NCBI GenBank assembly: GCA_037576215.1
Contig: JBANDB010000005.1
Span: 1,612,001-1,676,000, forward strand
Length of the DNA stretch: 64,000 nucleotides
Direction: 5' to 3'
DNA from: Armillaria gallica
Lineage: Eukaryota > Basidiomycota > Agaricomycetes > Agaricales > Physalacriaceae
Positions 59,908-64,000 of the stretch are shown here, in pieces. The notes under the pieces were generated by a model, which saw only the letters and a list, made by a program, of their open reading frames with translations, ran no database searches and was not told the DNA's origin. Every line of letters begins with the position of its first letter. The first letter of the stretch is position 1. The translations under genes were made by a program, and so were the position numbers.

Positions 59908-60335
59908 GGCCTCCGCATATGATATGCAGCAGCTCTTCTCCTCGTCCTCCTCCGTCATCTCTTGAAATTTATCGATATCGCCCTCCCGCGTTGGCAGGCG
60001 CCGTAGAAGGAGGGCGGTGGAGGGTGGACCCTCGTTTCGGGCTTTGATTTGGCCCATTGGATGACTCTGCAAAGCCGTCGAAGAGGAAGGAAGGAGTCGG
60101 ACTGCATGAAGAGGGAGTTGTGCGAGACCGCGGCTGGAGGATGGCGGCTGAGGTAGAAACGTGTGGGGTCCTTGTACATCATGAGCATGTACTTGTCAAG
60201 CAAGCACAGGAGGGTTTCCCGATCGGATTTGGAGCGAATGTCGAGCCGCCACTGCAGGAGGTATTAATAACATCGCTGCAAAAGAAGTAGAATAACATAC
60301 CCTCATGCACCTAGGCATGCAGGAGATACTAGACA
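59908..60335 (-). repeat. Tandem duplication, copy 1
   Basis: Shares CATATGATATGC.GCAGCTC, TGCATGAAGAGG.AGTTGTGC and CATACCCTCATGC with 60996-61580 in the same order. On the minus strand it keeps protein-like frames: DKYMLMMYKDPTRFYLSRHP...HNSLFMQ, and near the other end TEEDEEKSCCISYAEAIA before a stop. These frames do not join into one gene that I can support. Confidence 0.5.
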
Positions 60336-60995
60336 AATTCTCCATTGACGGCAGAGGGAAGTCTGACTACAATTTCGCGCGATTCGAAAGTCATACGGCA
60401 AAGGGCATCGGAGAAACTTGTTCTTGTTCGTGCAAGAGCAAATTCTGGCTGGTAAAAGTAAAACACATGGCCTGAGGTCCAAGAGTTTAGATTTCTCTGG
60501 GAGGTCAAATGATAAGATAGACCTACCAGTTTCATGGTTCGCCAATAGTAATCTCCGCTCGGCACAGAATGACAGAACAAGCAGCTTTCGATGTATTACC
60601 AGCAAGAGCGGCAGACCAATACGTCGCAAAACTCTTCGTCGAATATCTCTCGCAACCACTGGCACTGTGGTTGTCCACCGACCCCACCAGCGATCTTGCA
60701 TCAAGAGACCGTCCGTTTGGTCTCCCTTCTTCCGCTTCTCCACCTGATGTTGATCGATCCGGCACCTACAAAGGCGATGGGTAGAGAAGAACTGCGGAAA
60801 TCCCTCCGACTAAAACAGGCTCGAGGAAGGGGTTTTGGGATTGACGGTAGCGACACGGAAGACATCGCACTCGTCAACTGGTGCGAGGATGAGAATGTCA
60901 AAGTAGGAGGCCGGGTCCTCGGTGGCGACGGCGCGGCTTCGATGGTCACGGTAGCATACCCCAAAGTGTCATTGCACGCATGAGACCGAGTCCAG
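60336..60995. other. Spacer between tandem copies
   Basis: Open on several frames in both directions, with no recognised gene. Confidence 0.4.
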
Positions 60996-61580
60996 ATGGC
61001 CTCTACATATGATATGCGGCAGCTCATCTCCTCCTCCACCGCCACCATGATTCGGCTTGAAGTTTATTGATATCGTCTTCATCGGCAGTCCTCCCGCGTT
61101 TACTGGAGATGTTACAGCTGAGGGCGATGCGACAACTCGTATCGCGTGAGAGAGGATGGTGCAGAGATTGGAGGAACGGACGGTGGGTCTTTGGCGAGGT
61201 AAGCTTCGATTTGGCTTTGCGTTCTTCATGTGACTCGATAATGCGGGGAGGCACTGGAGGAATGGAAGGAGCGGAACATCGTCGCCGGGCTGCATGAAGA
61301 GGAAGTTGTGCACTCCGACGAGATTGCGATAGTCGGCGTGTCTCTGGGATTGCGGCTCGCTGGTATTTGGTGGCTGATGTGGGGTCCTGGATGTTGGGGT
61401 AATTTGTAGTGTCGATACGGAACGGCAAGCGAGATCGTAGCGGACAGGAGGGCTTCCTAATTGCCTTCGATGTAAACGTTGACGCTGAGCCGCCACTGGA
61501 AGAGGAGTTGATAGCATAACTGCGAAAGAAGTAGAATGGCATACCCTCATGCCTGCTGGTATACCGGACGAGATCTCCAA
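60996..61580 (-). repeat. Tandem duplication, copy 2
   Basis: Related to copy 1 with insertions of about 150 bases. On the minus strand it has HNFLFMQPGDDVPLLPFLQC and EEEMSCRISYVEAIWTR, which parallel HNSLFMQSDSFLPL and EEKSCCISYAEAIA of copy 1 although the two segments are in different frames. This suggests decayed paralogous coding sequence. Confidence 0.5.
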
Positions 61581-64000
61581 CTGACAGCGGCGAGGACGTG
61601 AGAGGCTGGGGAAAGAGGGCCATGTATTCGACAGAGACGCGGCTGTCTATGAGACGTCGAAGATTAGTAGGGCAGAAATAGGGCAGAGTCAATGTATGCA
61701 TTATGATGGCTTCGCCTTCCAACCGTTCCAAAGCCTGCACCTAACCAACGCGTGATGGAATATCGTTCATTAAGAACATCTTCGTCTCGAGCAGGATGCA
61801 GAGGCGCCGGAGAAATTTTCCAAGGTATTCTGGCAGTGCTAGTGAGGAAGCGAAGGACGCGTTCAAAAAAGCAGGCCACATCGGACCGAGCCGGACATTG
61901 CCGAAGCCGCGACCTCCATCTGCGCTCTCGCCAATAGTTAGTTCTTTCATCGTCTCTCATAACTCTTCGGCCCCGGGCGATCGTCCTTTTTTGTGGACAG
62001 ATGTACGTGCAGACTGTTTGCTACTGAGAATATCCATCTCTCATACCGTACAGATTGTCCACGCGCTTTTGGCTCCAACGCTCCCACCAACTGCTTTTAA
62101 GAACTCCTCTGATATGCACGACGACTACAACGAGAAGGATAGCCTGTACTGGCTGTATGTTACTTCAGCTACGGTTCATACAGTACGACGCGAGCGATCC
62201 TTGATGGGAGTGACACGAAGTACACCCTTCGGATCGGAACGCGTTGGTGAGTTGATCATCTTTCCCCATTACACACGACTCTCATAATGGGTCAGTTTTC
62301 GCTTGTACAATTGGTGTCCTCTTTGGTTTACAGGAGAAATCATAGCCCGGATCTCGATGACGGGCGCCTATAACGATCTCGATAACATTCTCACCTCGCT
62401 GTAAGGCTCCCCTCTTTCTCATCAAACGATCCACCGTCGAGCGACGACCAGAAAGGCAAGCTTGAGAATATTCTTTCCCCTTCCATCTATTCACATCACC
62501 TAGTAGATTGACGATTTTTGGAAGAATCATCAAGTGTCCGCGCCAAGGCAGGTGACGCGAGGAGTGAACTCTGCTCAAAGGTGGAAGGGGTTTGCTCCTG
62601 TTTATCATCTCTGTCGTCCCATCCAAGGTCAGCGTGCCTCCGATACCGCTCCCCCCGACCTTCTTTTCATCGCTCGTGGTGCTAGTTCCATCATCAAACA
62701 AAGGGTCACACGAATGCTCTTCATGAAAGCCTCGGTTCCACAACACTCTGATTCGCCACGACGCGCGGCTAATCTTTCCGGTATTCTGGGCGCACCCCAA
62801 AGAACGAGTGATTGGTGGAGGATCCTCGCTTTGGTTCGCTTTTAGCACATCTGTCTTTAGCCTTGTGATCAGTGAACCATAATGAACTGACTGGGCGCTT
62901 CTTCAGCACGAGGTCTCCATTCGTATGGAAACGTTTGTGATGAACGAACAAAGGAGGAGGCAATGTCATAAATTGGTGGTTGCGATGTCACTTATACATA
63001 TCGCTGTCGACATGCTCTTCCTCTCTCTAATCTCGAATTTGCGGGACTTCACTCTTCCACCGAGGACAAACTTCCTGGCCTGACAGCCTTTTTCTTTCAC
63101 AAGGATACTGAGCTCTGTTGCCACCGTTCAAGCAAGAGTGGTGCAGATGGATCGTCGGTATTATTCCTCAGAAGTGCACTTTTGTGCGGAAGATGGGCGA
63201 CACCCTTTGCTGCCGGAGGCCGAGGGGTTAGCCATTTCCGTTTGATATGCATTGGTCATCGGAGCGCTCCCACATAATGTCGTGTGCCTGGGTGTTGAAA
63301 GAAGCGTATCTCTCTCGAGTCAAGTTACGAGAAGGCGCATCCTCCATGGTACACAGCTCTCTTCGAACCCAGCAATGTCCGTCGCTGATGTCATCCCAGG
63401 TGCTGGGGGACTTCTTTGCCGACAAATCCAGTTTGGATTATGACCGTCATAGCCGACATTCCCTGTGACTTCCCTCCTGTCAAACCACCGGTCCATGACA
63501 TTGGGCATCTGAATCCCTTTGAAGACAACTGATACGAAGTCGTTCAAACGACCATGTCGGCTATTGCGGGGTAATAGCGGAGAGCATACAAACACGCGCG
63601 CATTGAAGGCATGATGGAGAGGAACTCGGTCCTTGGCGATGCGTAGAGAGGAATCGGACCGTACCATCAAAGTATGTCTCACCACCATCCCCGAGTCTGT
63701 CTACGTCCTGATGGGTGCCGCCTCGATAGAAATTAATGGTACAGTGTATGATAACTGCACCATGGTCTTCACACTGCACGCGTGGCCTTCACTATCCCTT
63801 CAGTCGTCTATTTCAAATCGTGTCTTCCTTTGAAGCCGCGGGACTCGTCGACCAATGCTTCACTCTTGTCCTTGTGACAACCAGTGCTTCCACATAGAGA
63901 ATCCAGTTAGAGTTGGATACCTGCAAATCATTGAGCTCTCGGGACACCCATCCCGTGACGATAGGCTCATCTAGTCCTTCACCTCAACCTCCTACGTTCG
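61581..64000. other. No gene recognised
   Basis: Long open frames exist on the minus strand (61581-61960, 62282-62848, 63320-63779), but none shows a family motif and exon joins are ambiguous. The frame containing QMPNVMDRWFDRREVTGNV near 63440-63510 is the most protein-like and may be an exon of an unknown gene. Confidence 0.4.

Noticed and set aside
61024..61740. 238-codon open frame on the minus strand
   Set aside because: Composition is Ser/Arg/Pro-rich with no motif, and the tandem copy does not preserve the same frame; other frames there conserve peptide better.
62282..62848. 188-codon open frame on the minus strand
   Set aside because: No recognisable domain, no supporting splice partners, and other long frames overlap it on the opposite strand.
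63320..63779. Possible enzyme exon (QMPNVMDRWFDRREVTGNV)
   Set aside because: It looks protein-like, but I could not place it in a family or find consistent flanking exons, so I only mention it in the gap description.

Overview
This 64 kb window looks like nuclear DNA of a mushroom-forming basidiomycete (Agaricomycetes). The genes are split by many short introns of about 45-60 bases with GT...AG borders. Gene content fits: a multicopper oxidase with all four laccase copper signatures, a Cu/Zn superoxide dismutase with a signal peptide, a HAM1-like protein, ACS-type MFS transporters, a 7-TM protein of a type common in this group, and a dispersed F-box family. All products were inferred by reading spliced frames by eye; no database search was run.

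Layout. 0-3.5 kb: a complete secreted type-B carboxylesterase preceded by a truncated copy of its own 5' end. 3.5-12.9 kb: two F-box-like genes of one subfamily (one frameshifted), a 186-aa orphan gene, an F-box gene of a second subfamily and a 35-codon microgene, with relics of a repeated unit between them. 13.6-14.8 kb: a secreted, probably GPI-anchored protein with an HEXXH motif. 14.8-18.4 kb: gene-poor, with short repeats and two hairpins whose stems covary. 18.5-21.2 kb: HAM1-like gene. 22.8-25.1 kb: an inverted, decayed copy of the 10.6-12.9 kb segment. 25.4-29.9 kb: an almost intact hAT transposon. 31.3-32.6 kb: third member of the first F-box subfamily. 33.7-35.7 kb: a small two-TM membrane protein and another copy of the repeated unit. 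36.6-41.2 kb: two MFS transporter genes in tail-to-tail inverted duplication. 42.7-43.7 kb: a fourth copy of the repeated unit. 45.2-46.9 kb: superoxide dismutase and a cysteine-cluster protein. 47.2-47.7 kb: a small element with perfect 73-bp terminal inverted repeats, just upstream of an F-box gene that carries an in-frame stop. 49.6-52.2 kb: laccase. 55.6-56.9 kb: 7-TM protein. 57-64 kb: duplicated upstream sequence, a tandem duplication and no gene I can name.

How it fits together. Several genes act outside the cell or at its surface (laccase, carboxylesterase, superoxide dismutase, HEXXH protein, transporters), which suits a saprotroph or wood/litter decayer, but they do not form an evident pathway. 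The strongest theme is turnover by duplication: three of the six F-box loci each carry a single inactivating lesion, and at least six duplicated segments (inverted, tandem or dispersed) are visible. The most unusual structures are the four-copy unit (6.3, 29.9, 34.7-35.7 and 42.7-43.7 kb) and the hAT element, whose right end falls exactly on a site conserved in two other copies of that unit while its left flank is unrelated.
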